Under the pieces are notes generated by a model, which saw only the letters and a program-made list of their open reading frames with translations, did no database searches and was not told the origin of the DNA. DNA of 64,000 nucleotides from JANSYP01 sp039184415 (GTDB lineage: Bacteria > Pseudomonadota > Alphaproteobacteria > Rhodobacterales > Rhodobacteraceae), in the NCBI GenBank assembly GCA_039184415.1, contig JBCDBB010000001.1:1-64000 (forward strand), read 5' to 3'. Shown here piece by piece: positions 27,241 through 35,437 of the stretch. Position 1 is the stretch's first letter; each line of letters opens with the position of its first letter. The position numbers and the translations under genes are program-made.

Positions 27241-27286
27241 CCGTCGCCATTGTCGCTCGGAGCAATGGCGCTCCAATGGCACCTCT
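27241..27286 (-). repeat. Short palindromic element, copy A (divergent, longer)
   Basis: The core 27245-27270 reads CGCCATTG, a ten-base loop, CAATGGCG. One flank is longer than in the other copies and repeats CCAATGGC. It lies between the transposase pieces PLV and GYAADWF and changes the reading frame. Confidence 0.75.
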
Positions 27287-27385
27287 ACGAGTGGCCGGTC
27301 CAAAGTTGGCAGGCTGCCCAGAAAAGCCCGCGCACCGGTGTAGTCACTGACCTGCCCGGCAGTGACAAACAAGTCCAACGGCCGC

Positions 27386-27427
27386 CACTCGCCATTGTGC
27401 TCGAACCAATGGCGCACCATGGCTCAT
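27386..27427 (-). repeat. Short palindromic element, copy B (42 bp)
   Basis: The core 27390-27414 reads CGCCATTG, nine bases, CAATGGCG. On the minus strand the unit begins ATGAGCC and ends GAGTG. A second possible stem pairs GTGC with GCAC. It lies between LHAI and RPLDLF of the transposase and keeps the frame, though it brings in a TGA. Confidence 0.85.
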
Positions 27428-27487
27428 CTGCCGCGGATGGCGTGCAGTTTCGTGTTCAGCCCACCCTTAATACACCCGATAAGACGT

Positions 27488-27529
27488 CATTCGCCAATGT
27501 CGCTCAGACCAATGGCGCGACATGCTCAT
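27488..27529 (-). repeat. Short palindromic element, copy C (42 bp)
   Basis: The core 27492-27517 reads CGCCAATG, ten bases, CAATGGCG. On the minus strand the unit begins ATGAGC and ends GAATG. The alternative stem is TGTCGC with GCGACA. It lies between VKKGG and LIG of the transposase and keeps the frame, with TGA codons. Confidence 0.85.
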
Positions 27530-27584
27530 CCCCCTTTTTTCACGCCCGGACTGGACGCGGTGCGGTGGTTCTTGAGGTCGGTGG

Positions 27585-27626
27585 CATTCGGCATTGTCCT
27601 CGGACCAATGGCGGACATAGCCTCAT
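27585..27626 (-). repeat. Short palindromic element, copy D (42 bp)
   Basis: The core 27589-27613 reads CGGCATTG, nine bases, CAATGGCG. On the minus strand the unit begins ATGAGG and ends GAATG. The alternative stem is TGTCC with GGACA. It lies between EEKT and ATDLK of the transposase, keeps the frame and adds no stop. Confidence 0.85.
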
Positions 27627-27877
27627 TCGTGTCAGTTTTTTCCTCGCCATGGTCAGCGGCAAACCCGGCCAGCATCCGAAGCGCTAACTTGTTTTTGGAC
27701 GGGAGAACAGACTTGCGACCGTCCTGTGGGTCTGTGCATTGATACGAATGGCGTGGACGTGGCAGCGCGTATTTTAGCTAGCGGCCATGGACGCGACTGA
27801 CTGCGTTACAGCAGAGGTCGAAACAAGAAGTTTGAGACTACGGCCTCACACGCTCCGCCATTACTAGGATATTGTTA

Positions 27878-28348
27878 ATGAAGCACTTTGCACTCTCCAA
27901 CGGCGCGCTGGTGGCTACTCTCGCCAGTGGTGCGTCTGCTTTTCATCTCGAATTTCTATCATCCGACTTCCCAGACCATCCGGTGCAGGTTGAAGTCACA
28001 GACGGCACAACCGGCGGCTGGTGAACCAATGCCGCAGATGCCGAAAGCTGTACCACTGGACATCTTTGTTTGGCCGGCTTTGAGATGACAGAGGATGCAG
28101 TGATCGTGGTTGATATCCGTGCGGTGGGTGCTCGTGACGACTACGGGTTATTTTACGGAGGGATCATCATAGAGGCCAAAACCGTTGGGGTAAATCGGCT
28201 GGGCTACATGGGCCTCATAACGCCATTCCAAAGCCCTCAAGCATCAGCCAATTATTCCGGCAGCCTTAACGTTGTCATGATGAACGCAATTAAAGAGTTC
28301 ACTGACGTCACGGCAGAGGCACGACAGACCATGCTGGAGCGCGAATGA
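27878..28348 (+). pseudogene. Small exported protein interrupted by an in-frame TGA
   Basis: ATG at 27878 with AGGA eight bases upstream opens a 156-codon frame that is clean except for TGA at codon 49 (28022-28024). Before the stop there is a signal-peptide-like start (LSNGALVATLASGASAFHLE) and VQVEVTDGTTGGW; after it TNAADAESCTTGHLCLAGFE, DAVIVVDIRAVGARDDYGLF, and SANYSGSLNVVMMNAIKEFT. The 3' part could restart at an internal ATG (28085), but without an export signal. Family not recognised. The last codons overlap the next gene as ATGATG, as in an operon. TGG to TGA is the likely change. Confidence 0.7.
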
Positions 28349-28533
28349 TGAACCGTGCGATCATCGTAGCTCTGGCCGCCGTCGCTATCCTCGGTGGTGC
28401 TGCCCTGCTGGCTGCCAAGCCAGCACCAGAGCCTTGCGTCGGATCTGAGAGCTACTGTGAAGCGATGGCGCGACCGAGCCCAAGCATCACATGGCGGCGA
28501 ATATATTGCGAGAACATCCAGTGCACCAAATGA
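28345..28533 (+). CDS. Small secreted four-cysteine peptide, family unknown
   Basis: 62 codons from ATG 28345; the next ATG at 28348 is equally possible. A hydrophobic signal or anchor segment (AIIVALAAVAILGGAALLAA) is followed by a short mature part with Cys at 31, 38, 55 and 60, enough for two disulfides. It overlaps the stop of the interrupted exported protein, so translation was probably coupled. I do not recognise the family. Confidence 0.5.
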   Translation: MMNRAIIVALAAVAILGGAALLAAKPAPEPCVGSESYCEAMARPSPSITWRRIYCENIQCTK

Positions 28534-28607
28534 CGCTATTGAGGCCACACCCGGGACACAAACCCGCTAATTTGTATCCCAGAAACCAGCTAAGTATCTG
28601 ATTTCAG

Positions 28608-28683
28608 TGGTGAGCCGTGCAGGATTCGAACCTGCGACCCACTGATTAAAAGTCAGTTGCTCTACCAACTGAGCTAACGGCCC
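28608..28683 (-). tRNA. tRNA-Lys (anticodon TTT)
   Basis: The minus strand folds as a 76-base tRNA with encoded CCA: acceptor GGGCCGT with ACGGCTC, D-arm TAGCTCAGTTGGTAGAGC, anticodon loop with TTT after CTGACT, and T-arm GCAGGTTCGAATCCTGC. It marks the boundary between the accessory region to its left and the dapF operon to its right. Confidence 0.97.
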
Positions 28684-28781
28684 ACGCACGCGGGCTGCCT
28701 TACAAACAGCACTCTGCTTGGTCAAGGGCACCGCAGGGGAAAAACCTCTCTGGGCTGGATTTCGTGGCAATGGGCGGTTAC

Positions 28782-29636
28782 ATGCGCGCCATGTTCGCAA
28801 CGTCTCCTCCCAAGGGCCTGCCCTTCCTGAAAATGCACGGGCTCGGCAATGATTTCGTCGTCCTGGACAGCCGGGGCGGCGCGGCGGTTACGACGCCTGC
28901 GCTGGCGCAGCGGGTCGGCGACCGGCATTTCGGCGTGGGGTTTGATCAGCTCGCCGAGATCCGTGATGGAAACGGCGCGGACGCGGACATCCAGCTCGAT
29001 TTCTGGAATACTGACGGTACCCGAGCGGGCGCGTGCGGCAACGCGACAAGATGCGTTGCGGACCTGATTATGGCCGAGAGCGCCCGGGACAGGCTCGCGA
29101 TCCGTACGTCGCGTGGAGTGCTCGCCGCCGAGCGCTGTGCCGACGGTCGTGTATCGGTGAACATGGGCCTGCCACAAATGCAAGCGGTGGAGATCCCGCT
29201 GGCTCCGGAGACCGATCCGTCCGCGCTGCCTCTCGAAGGCGCCCCGTTCGCGGTCGGCATGGGCAATCCGCACTGCGTCTTTTTTGTACCCGACGCTGAT
29301 TGCGTCGACCCCGCGGAGCGCGGCCCCGTGATCGAAACCGATCCGCTCTTTCCCGAACGCACGAATGTGGAGTTCGTCTCGCTCCGGCCCGATGGCAGCC
29401 TGCGCTTGCGGGTCTGGGAGCGCGGCGTTGGCGTAACGCTCGCCTGCGGCTCGGGTGCATGTGCCGCGGCTGTGGCTGCGCAGGCACGGGGGATCGTTTC
29501 GGGCCCCGTGCGCATTCATCTCGACGGCGGCGCGCTGGATATCGACCCGCGCGAGGACGGTGTCTGGATGACAGGGCCGGTCGCGCGCGTGTTTTCCGGC
29601 TGGCTCGACCCGGCAATACTAGGAGCGGCGTCGTGA
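28782..29636 (+). CDS. dapF: Diaminopimelate epimerase
   Basis: Converts LL- to meso-diaminopimelate for lysine and peptidoglycan. 284 residues from the ATG at 28782, which has GGGCGG just upstream; ATG 28770 and GTG 28764 are alternatives. The two catalytic cysteines are in RAGACGNATRC and LACGSGACAAAVAAQ, and the family N-terminus KMHGLGNDFVVLD is present. The stop overlaps the mtaB GTG (GTGA), so dapF, mtaB and the GST gene form one operon. Confidence 0.96.
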   Translation: MRAMFATSPPKGLPFLKMHGLGNDFVVLDSRGGAAVTTPALAQRVGDRHFGVGFDQLAEIRDGNGADADIQLDFWNTDGTRAGACGNATRCVADLIMAESARDRLAIRTSRGVLAAERCADGRVSVNMGLPQMQAVEIPLAPETDPSALPLEGAPFAVGMGNPHCVFFVPDADCVDPAERGPVIETDPLFPERTNVEFVSLRPDGSLRLRVWERGVGVTLACGSGACAAAVAAQARGIVSGPVRIHLDGGALDIDPREDGVWMTGPVARVFSGWLDPAILGAAS

Positions 29637-30916
29637 GCGCACCGCCCCGCTTCACGACCTTCGGATGCCGTCTGAACGCCTACGAGACTGCGGCGATGAC
29701 GGAGCTGGCCGAGACAGCGGGGCTGCGTGACGCGATCGTGGTCAATACCTGCGCGGTAACGGCCGAGGCGGTGCGCAAAGGCAAGCAGGAGATCCGCAAG
29801 CTCAAACGCGCAAACCCTGAATCCGAAGTCATCGTCACAGGCTGCGCGGCGCAGACCGATCCGCAGGCTTTCGCGGCAATGCCGGAGGTGGCCCGCGTCA
29901 TCGGCAATGCCGAAAAGATGCGTGCGGAGACTTGGGAGGCGCTCGCCGCCCCGGACTTGATCGGCGAGACCGAGCGCGTGCAGGTCGACGACATCATGTC
30001 GGTTCGGGCCACGGCCGGGCATCTGATCGACGGGTTCGGCATGCGGGCGCGGGCCTATGTACAGGTTCAGAATGGCTGCGACCACCGCTGCACCTTCTGC
30101 ATCATTCCCTATGGTCGGGGCAATTCGCGCTCCGTTCCCGCAGGCGTCGTGGTCGAGCAGATCGCACGCCTCGTCGACCGCGGCTATAATGAAGTCGTTC
30201 TGACCGGTGTTGATCTGACGAGCTGGGGGTCCGATCTGCCCGGCAGGCCTAGGCTGGGCGATCTGGTGCGGCGGATCCTGAAGCTGGTACCGGATCTGCC
30301 ACGGCTACGAATCTCATCCATCGACTCGATTGAGGCCGATCCCGCGCTGATGGAGGCGCTCGCCACTGAGCGGCGGCTGATGCCTCATCTGCATCTGAGC
30401 CTGCAGGCTGGCGACGATATGATCCTGAAGCGGATGAAACGGCGGCACCTGCGCGACGACGCAATCCGCTTTTGTGCTGACGCGCGGACGCTGCGCCCCG
30501 ACATCGTTTTCGGTGCGGACATCATCGCCGGCTTTCCGACCGAAACCGAGGCCATGTTCGAGGCGTCGCTGGCGTTGGTGGAAGAGTGCGGGCTGACCTG
30601 GCTCCATGTCTTTCCCTACTCGCCGCGCGCTGGCACCCCGGCGGCGCGCATGCCCCAGGTGGCCGGTAGCACGATCCGCGCACGGGCGGCGCGGCTGCGC
30701 GCGGCCGGCGGCGCTTGCGTGGCACTCCACCTGGCGGCACAGCGCGGGCGGACGCACCGGGTTCTGATGGAAACCGCGCGCATTGGCCGGACCGAACAGT
30801 TCACGCCGGTGCATCTCGATGGCGATGCGCCCGTCGGCAGCATCCAGACCCTGAGCATTCAGGGCAGTGACGTGGATGCGCTCCACGCCAAGTACCGCAC
30901 GGAGGCCGCGGCATGA
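29633..30916 (+). CDS. mtaB: tRNA t6A37 methylthiotransferase MtaB
   Basis: Radical-SAM enzyme that adds a methylthio group to t6A37 in tRNAs reading ANN codons. 427 residues from GTG 29633, with AGGAGCGG upstream. The N-terminal UPF0004 domain carries three cluster Cys (FGCRLNAYE, VNTCAVTAE, VTGCAAQ). The radical SAM motif CDHRCTFC follows at about residue 149. The C-terminal end is a TRAM-like region (HRVLMETARIGRTEQF). It overlaps the genes on both sides by four bases. Confidence 0.95.
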   Translation: MSAPPRFTTFGCRLNAYETAAMTELAETAGLRDAIVVNTCAVTAEAVRKGKQEIRKLKRANPESEVIVTGCAAQTDPQAFAAMPEVARVIGNAEKMRAETWEALAAPDLIGETERVQVDDIMSVRATAGHLIDGFGMRARAYVQVQNGCDHRCTFCIIPYGRGNSRSVPAGVVVEQIARLVDRGYNEVVLTGVDLTSWGSDLPGRPRLGDLVRRILKLVPDLPRLRISSIDSIEADPALMEALATERRLMPHLHLSLQAGDDMILKRMKRRHLRDDAIRFCADARTLRPDIVFGADIIAGFPTETEAMFEASLALVEECGLTWLHVFPYSPRAGTPAARMPQVAGSTIRARAARLRAAGGACVALHLAAQRGRTHRVLMETARIGRTEQFTPVHLDGDAPVGSIQTLSIQGSDVDALHAKYRTEAAA

Positions 30917-31536
30917 CGAACCTGACGCTCTACTACGGACCGACCTCGCCCTATGTGCGCAAGGTCATGATCGTCCTGTACGAAACCGATCAACTGGACG
31001 ACATCATGATAAAGACCACGACGGGCACACCGCTGGACAGCGCGCGCATGCCGCTTTCGCAAAACCCGCTGGGCAAGGTCCCGGTGCTCGAACGCTCCGA
31101 CGGCCCCGCGATCATCGACAGCCGGGTAATCTGCCGCTATCTCGACGCGCGCGCCAATGCGCGGCTCTATCCCGAAGGCGAGACGCTGTGGTCGGTGCTC
31201 ACGCTCGAAGCTCTCGCAGAAGGGATCCTCGATGCGGCGCTGCAGATGACCTATGAAACGCGGCTGCGCCCCGAGGAGATGCGCATTGAGGCGATTGTCG
31301 ACGGGCTTTGGGCAAAGATCGACCGCACTGTCGCGATGATTGAGACCCGATGGATGGGACATCTGGCCGGGCGCTTCGGCATCGGCCATATCGCGGTGGG
31401 TTCTGCGCTCGGCTATCTCGACCTGCGCCTTGATGCTCGTGGATGGCGCACCGGGGCACCGGCGCTTGCGGCATGGTACGAAGAGATCAAGGCGCGCCCG
31501 TCCTTCGTCGCCACGGCCCCACCAGCCGACGCCTGA
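30913..31536 (+). CDS. Glutathione S-transferase family protein
   Basis: 207 residues. The thioredoxin-like N-terminal domain has YYGPTSPYVRKVMIVLYE and NPLGKVPVLERSDG with the cis-Pro and IIDSRVICRYLD elements that bind glutathione, then an alpha-helical C-terminal domain. The ATG overlaps the mtaB stop (ATGA), so it is coupled to the dapF-mtaB operon. The reaction is not predictable from sequence. Confidence 0.92.
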   Translation: MTNLTLYYGPTSPYVRKVMIVLYETDQLDDIMIKTTTGTPLDSARMPLSQNPLGKVPVLERSDGPAIIDSRVICRYLDARANARLYPEGETLWSVLTLEALAEGILDAALQMTYETRLRPEEMRIEAIVDGLWAKIDRTVAMIETRWMGHLAGRFGIGHIAVGSALGYLDLRLDARGWRTGAPALAAWYEEIKARPSFVATAPPADA

Positions 31537-31592
31537 GCCCTACGCCGCACTCTTCAGCCTTGTTAGCGACCGTCCGTCCGGTCAGTCGCCGC

Positions 31593-32258
31593 TCAGAAGT
31601 TGAAGCTTACGCCGACATTGAGCGCGTTGGTAACGATGTTGGTATCGAGCGACCCGCCATTGTCCAGATCGGCGCTGTTCTGCGAGTAGGTGCCCTTGTA
31701 CTCACCATACACGGACCAGCGTTCGGCGAACGGGTAGCTCACACCCGCAACCCAGGCCACGGCCGGGCCGGTGAACTGAAAGCCGAACGTTCTTCCGCCG
31801 GCGGACTCCACATCGACGTGCGGTACGGACACGCCGAGGCCCGCACCAACATAGGGTGTCCAACGCCGCTCCTCGCTCGGGAACCGGCGCATCAGGTTGA
31901 CTGTGAGGATGTTCAGACCGTCGGTGAGTTCCAGGCTCTCGAAACCTTGTTCACGAAGGTCCTGATCACTTGCGTAGACCTTGTTGTGCACGAAATCGAG
32001 GGCGAGTCCGTAAACTCCGCTGTTGCGCCACCAGATACCACGAGCCCCCCAATAGGGCGGCGCTTCGAAAGAGCGACCCTCCCAGGCTGCGGTAAAGTCA
32101 AAGACACCTGCGCCACCGGGGTCGAACCCGGAAACGTTGCTGTGCGGTGCAGTTTGCCAGCCTGTGTAAAAGCTGACCTCGAACTCGTCGGCCGATGCCG
32201 CCCGCGGAAGGGCCGTTGCAAGGACCAGGGCGCACAGGGTGATCAGCAGTCGGGTCAT
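31593..32258 (-). CDS. Outer-membrane beta-barrel protein
   Basis: 221 residues from ATG 32258. Signal peptide (LLITLCALVLATALPRAASA), then alternating aromatic strands (FEVSFYTGWQTAPHSNVSG, YGLALDFVHNKVYA, TPYVGAGLGVSVPHVDVESA, WSVYGEYKGTYSQNSADL), and an end in NALNVGVSFNF with a C-terminal Phe, the usual assembly signal. The size suits an eight-stranded barrel of the OmpW/opacity type. No enzyme motif was seen. The GST gene is convergent and ends 56 bases away. Confidence 0.82.
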   Translation of the reverse strand: MTRLLITLCALVLATALPRAASADEFEVSFYTGWQTAPHSNVSGFDPGGAGVFDFTAAWEGRSFEAPPYWGARGIWWRNSGVYGLALDFVHNKVYASDQDLREQGFESLELTDGLNILTVNLMRRFPSEERRWTPYVGAGLGVSVPHVDVESAGGRTFGFQFTGPAVAWVAGVSYPFAERWSVYGEYKGTYSQNSADLDNGGSLDTNIVTNALNVGVSFNF

Positions 32259-32596
32259 GGGGTATCTCAACTCCAGAAAAATGGGTGTGCGGGCATTGCA
32301 GACGAAAGTTCGGGCGCTGCACTCGACACTGCGCGAAACTGGTAACGTAATTCCTAAACCCCGTCCACCGGACCAGACCTCACAAACGGCTCAGTGCGGC
32401 ACCGCGGCATCATGTTGGGTCTGACCCCGCGCGCTGCAAGTCGTCGGACCCGTGTGCGTCGTTTCGCCTCTCCCTTGATCCATTGATTTCTGGACGCCCT
32501 CGCTGTGCAACCCTAGTTACACCCCAATGCGTTTAGGCGACCCTTGCGAAGTGCCTAATTCGTCAGCTGCTGCTAGCAAAGCAATGGAGAGTTCTT
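32259..32596. promoter_or_regulatory. Intergenic region between divergent omp and petA
   Basis: 338 bases that must hold promoters for both the outer-membrane protein (minus) and the petABC operon (plus). No sigma-70 pair stood out. GGAGAG lies just before the petA GTG start. Confidence 0.5.
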
Positions 32597-33157
32597 GTGT
32601 CCGATGCAGACCACCAAGAAGGGACCCGACGGGATTTCCTATATTACGCCACTGCGGGCGCGGGCACGGTCGTAGCCGGCGCGGCCATCTGGCCGCTTGT
32701 GAATCAAATGAACCCGAGCGCCGATGTACAGGCGCTGTCCTCGATCCGCGTGGATGTCTCCGGCGTTGAGACCGGAACGCAACTCACCGTGAAATGGCTT
32801 GGAAAACCGGTATTTATCCGCCGCCGCACCGAAGAAGAGATCACCGCAGCCCAGGACGTAGACCTGTCGAGCCTGATCGACAATAATGACCGTAATGCCA
32901 ACAAGCCCGGGCTCGATGCTGCCGACGAAAACCGCACGCTGAGCGAAGATGGCGAATGGCTCGTGATGATCGGTGTCTGCACCCATCTGGGGTGCGTTCC
33001 GATCGGCGACGGCGCAGGCGATTTCGGCGGCTGGTTCTGCCCCTGTCACGGGTCGCACTATGACACATCGGGCCGCATCCGCAGGGGCCCTGCCCCTGAG
33101 AACCTGCCGATTCCGATCGCGGAGTTCACCGACGAACAAACAATAAAGCTCGGGTAA
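32597..33157 (+). CDS. petA: Ubiquinol-cytochrome c reductase Rieske iron-sulfur subunit
   Basis: 186 residues from GTG 32597 with GGAGAG upstream. It has a twin-arginine-type N-terminal anchor (TRRDFLYYATAGAGTVVAGA). The 2Fe-2S ligands are in CTHLGC and CPCHGSHYD. It is part of the cytochrome bc1 complex, where the Rieske head moves electrons from quinol to cytochrome c1. It is first in petABC, 14 bases before petB. Confidence 0.97.
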   Translation: MSDADHQEGTRRDFLYYATAGAGTVVAGAAIWPLVNQMNPSADVQALSSIRVDVSGVETGTQLTVKWLGKPVFIRRRTEEEITAAQDVDLSSLIDNNDRNANKPGLDAADENRTLSEDGEWLVMIGVCTHLGCVPIGDGAGDFGGWFCPCHGSHYDTSGRIRRGPAPENLPIPIAEFTDEQTIKLG

Positions 33158-33171
33158 GGGAGAGAGGAGAC

Positions 33172-34521
33172 ATGTCTGGAATTCCTCACGATCACTACGA
33201 GCCCAAGACCGGCGCCGAGAAGTGGCTTCACTCTCGCCTTCCGATCGTCGGGCTCATGTACGACACGATCATGATCCCCACGCCCAAGAATTTGAACTGG
33301 ATGTGGATCTGGGGCATTGTGCTGACCTTCTGCCTGGTGCTTCAGATCGTCACCGGCATCGTTCTGGTGATGCACTACACGCCTGATACGGCCCTTGCCT
33401 TCGCCAGTGTCGAGCACATCATGCGCGACGTGAATGGCGGGCATATGCTGCGCTATCTGCACCAGAATGGCGCCTCGCTCTTCTTCGTGGCGGTCTATCT
33501 GCACATCTTCCGGGGTCTCTTCTATGGCTCCTACAAAGAGCCGCGCGAGATCACCTGGATCATCGGCATGCTGATCTACCTGTTGATGATGGCGACGGCC
33601 TTTATGGGCTACGTGCTGCCCTGGGGCCAGATGTCCTTCTGGGGCGCAACGGTGATCACGGGTCTGTTCGGTGCCATTCCGTTCATTGGGGACTCGCTGC
33701 AGACGTGGCTGCTTGGCGGACCGGCGGTGGACAATGCCACGCTGACACGCTTCTTCTCTCTGCATTACCTGCTGCCCTTTGTCATCGCAGCACTGGTGGC
33801 GGTGCATATCTGGGCCTTCCACACCACGGGCAACAACAACCCCACCGGGGTCGAGGTGCGCCGCACTTCGAAGGCCGACGCCGAGAAAGACACCCTGCCC
33901 TTCTGGCCCTATTTCGTGATCAAGGACCTCTTCGCGCTGGCCGTGATCCTGCTGGTCTTCTTTGCCATCGTGGGCTTCATGCCGAACTATCTCGGCCACC
34001 CGGACAACTATATCGAAGCCAACCCGCTGGTGACGCCGGCGCACATCGTGCCCGAATGGTACTTCCTGCCCTTCTACGCGATCCTGCGTGCATTCGACAC
34101 CGAGGTCTGGCTCGTACAGCTCGTGCACTGGCTGAGCTTCGGCATCATCGACGCCAAGTTCTTCGGCGTGCTGGCGATGTTCGGTGCGATCGTCGTGATG
34201 GCGCTGGCGCCCTGGCTCGACACCTCGTCGGTCCGCTCCGGGCGCTACCGCCCGATGTTCAAGATTTGGTTCTGGCTGCTCTGCGTCGACTTCATGATCC
34301 TGATGTGGGTGGGTGCGATGCCGGCCGAAGGGATCTATCCCTACATCGCGCTCGCAGCGTCGACCTACTGGTTCGCGTACTTCCTGGTCATCCTGCCGCT
34401 TCTGGGCGTGATCGAGAAACCGCTGCCCCAGGTCGAAACGATCGAGCAGGATTTCATCGAACATTACGGCAAGGCCAAGGATACCGCTTCGGGCGGCACC
34501 GTGGCCACACCGGCTGAGTGA
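33172..34521 (+). CDS. petB: Cytochrome b of the bc1 complex
   Basis: 449 residues, the length expected for alphaproteobacteria. It has eight membrane helices, the quinol-site element GQMSFWGATVITGLF and the PEWYFLPFYAILRA motif of the Qo site. It binds both b hemes. GGGAGAGAGGAG precedes the ATG. The C-terminal tail (LPQVETIEQDFIEHYGKAKD) is hydrophilic. Confidence 0.98.
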   Translation: MSGIPHDHYEPKTGAEKWLHSRLPIVGLMYDTIMIPTPKNLNWMWIWGIVLTFCLVLQIVTGIVLVMHYTPDTALAFASVEHIMRDVNGGHMLRYLHQNGASLFFVAVYLHIFRGLFYGSYKEPREITWIIGMLIYLLMMATAFMGYVLPWGQMSFWGATVITGLFGAIPFIGDSLQTWLLGGPAVDNATLTRFFSLHYLLPFVIAALVAVHIWAFHTTGNNNPTGVEVRRTSKADAEKDTLPFWPYFVIKDLFALAVILLVFFAIVGFMPNYLGHPDNYIEANPLVTPAHIVPEWYFLPFYAILRAFDTEVWLVQLVHWLSFGIIDAKFFGVLAMFGAIVVMALAPWLDTSSVRSGRYRPMFKIWFWLLCVDFMILMWVGAMPAEGIYPYIALAASTYWFAYFLVILPLLGVIEKPLPQVETIEQDFIEHYGKAKDTASGGTVATPAE

Positions 34522-34535
34522 AGAAAGGACGCGTG

Positions 34536-35351
34536 ATGATCACGACGCTCAAACGCGCCGCAATCGTGCTTGCCTTTTCGGCAAGCTCTGCCCTCGCAGC
34601 CGGCGGTGGCGGCCATGTCGAGGATTTCAACTTCTCGTTCGAGGGGCCGTTCGGGACCTACGACCAGAACCAGCTCCAGCGCGGCCTACAGGTCTATACC
34701 GAGGTTTGTTCGGCCTGCCACGGGCTGAAGTTTCTGCCCTACCGCGCTCTGGGCTATGAGGGCGGACCGCACCTGCCGGAGGATCAGGTGCGCGCCTATG
34801 CGGCCCAATTCGAAGTGTTCGATCCCGAAATCGATGACTGGCGACCCGCCGTTCCCACCGACTACTTTGCCGAGAGCGGCGTGGAAAACGCCCCCGACCT
34901 GACCCTTATGGCCAAGGCGCGGGCGGGCTTTCACGGGCCCTACGGCACCGGGATCAGTCAGCTCTTCAACGGTATCGGCGGGCCGGAATACATCGCCTCG
35001 CTGCTGACCGGCTACACCGGCAGCGAACGCGAGGAAGCCGGTGCCGTGCTCTATGGCAACGATGCCTATGGCGGCTACCTGGCCATGGGTCCTCCGCTCT
35101 GGGGCGACGATGTGGAGTATGCCGACGGCACACCGGCCACCATCGAACAGCAGTCGGAAGACGTCGCAGCCTTCCTGATGTGGGCCGCCGAACCCAAGAT
35201 GATGGCGCGCAAACAGGCCGGACTGACTGCGGTGATCTTCCTCACGGTCCTGTCGGTTCTGCTGTATCTGACCAACAAGCGAATCTGGGCGCCGGTGAAG
35301 CGCGAGGCCAAAGAAGCCGCCGCGCGCGGCGTGAAGACCCCCGCGGAATAG
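34536..35351 (+). CDS. petC: Cytochrome c1
   Basis: 271 residues from ATG 34536 with AAAGGA upstream. Signal peptide ending in SSALAA. The heme-binding motif is CSACH, the axial Met is likely in YGGYLAMGPPLWG, and a single C-terminal membrane helix (GLTAVIFLTVLSVLLYLTN) anchors it. It accepts electrons from the Rieske protein and passes them to soluble cytochrome c. It is last in petABC and followed by a terminator. Confidence 0.97.
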   Translation: MITTLKRAAIVLAFSASSALAAGGGGHVEDFNFSFEGPFGTYDQNQLQRGLQVYTEVCSACHGLKFLPYRALGYEGGPHLPEDQVRAYAAQFEVFDPEIDDWRPAVPTDYFAESGVENAPDLTLMAKARAGFHGPYGTGISQLFNGIGGPEYIASLLTGYTGSEREEAGAVLYGNDAYGGYLAMGPPLWGDDVEYADGTPATIEQQSEDVAAFLMWAAEPKMMARKQAGLTAVIFLTVLSVLLYLTNKRIWAPVKREAKEAAARGVKTPAE

Positions 35352-35373
35352 GCTCCAGCGCAACGACAAAAGG

Positions 35374-35404
35374 AAAACGGCGTGCCTCGGGCGCGCCGTT
35401 TTTC
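35374..35404 (+). terminator. Rho-independent terminator of petABC
   Basis: ACGGCGTGCC pairs with GGCGCGCCGT (one G-T pair) around a three-base loop, followed by TTTTT, 25 bases after the petC stop. Confidence 0.88.
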
Positions 35405-35437
35405 GTTTGGATCTGATGGGTCTGGACCCCGGCAGAA

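Larger units (their letters stand above)
27009..27690 (-). pseudogene. IS5-family transposase relic split by four short palindromic insertions
   Basis: Minus-strand pieces in order: RMLAGFAADHGEEKT, ATDLKNHRTASSPGVKKGG, LIGCIKGGLNTKLHAI, RPLDLFVTAGQVSDYTGARA, FLGSLPTLDRPLV, then in another frame GYAADWFREALKYKGIRACI, VRYDKRRNRIEIMFGRLKDW, and after a TGA, CPKVLLSPIALTAFVIYWL to TGA at 27009. This is the C-terminal two-thirds of an IS427/ISL2-type IS5 transposase. The N-terminus is absent. Each of the first three breaks and the break before GYAADWF coincides with one copy of a palindromic repeat listed separately. No terminal inverted repeats were recognised. Confidence 0.85.

Noticed and set aside
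27241..27626. CRISPR array
   Set aside because: The four palindromic units are unevenly spaced (about 100, 102 and 97 bases between starts for adjacent copies, or more) and the spacers are consecutive pieces of one transposase gene. No cas gene is present.
28022..28024. TGA as a selenocysteine codon
   Set aside because: No hairpin of SECIS type is evident just downstream, the protein is not a known selenoprotein family, and no sel genes are in view. Trp to stop is simpler.
33058..34464. A 468-codon frame antisense to petB
   Set aside because: Shadow of cytochrome b, His/Asp/Arg-rich without fold motifs.
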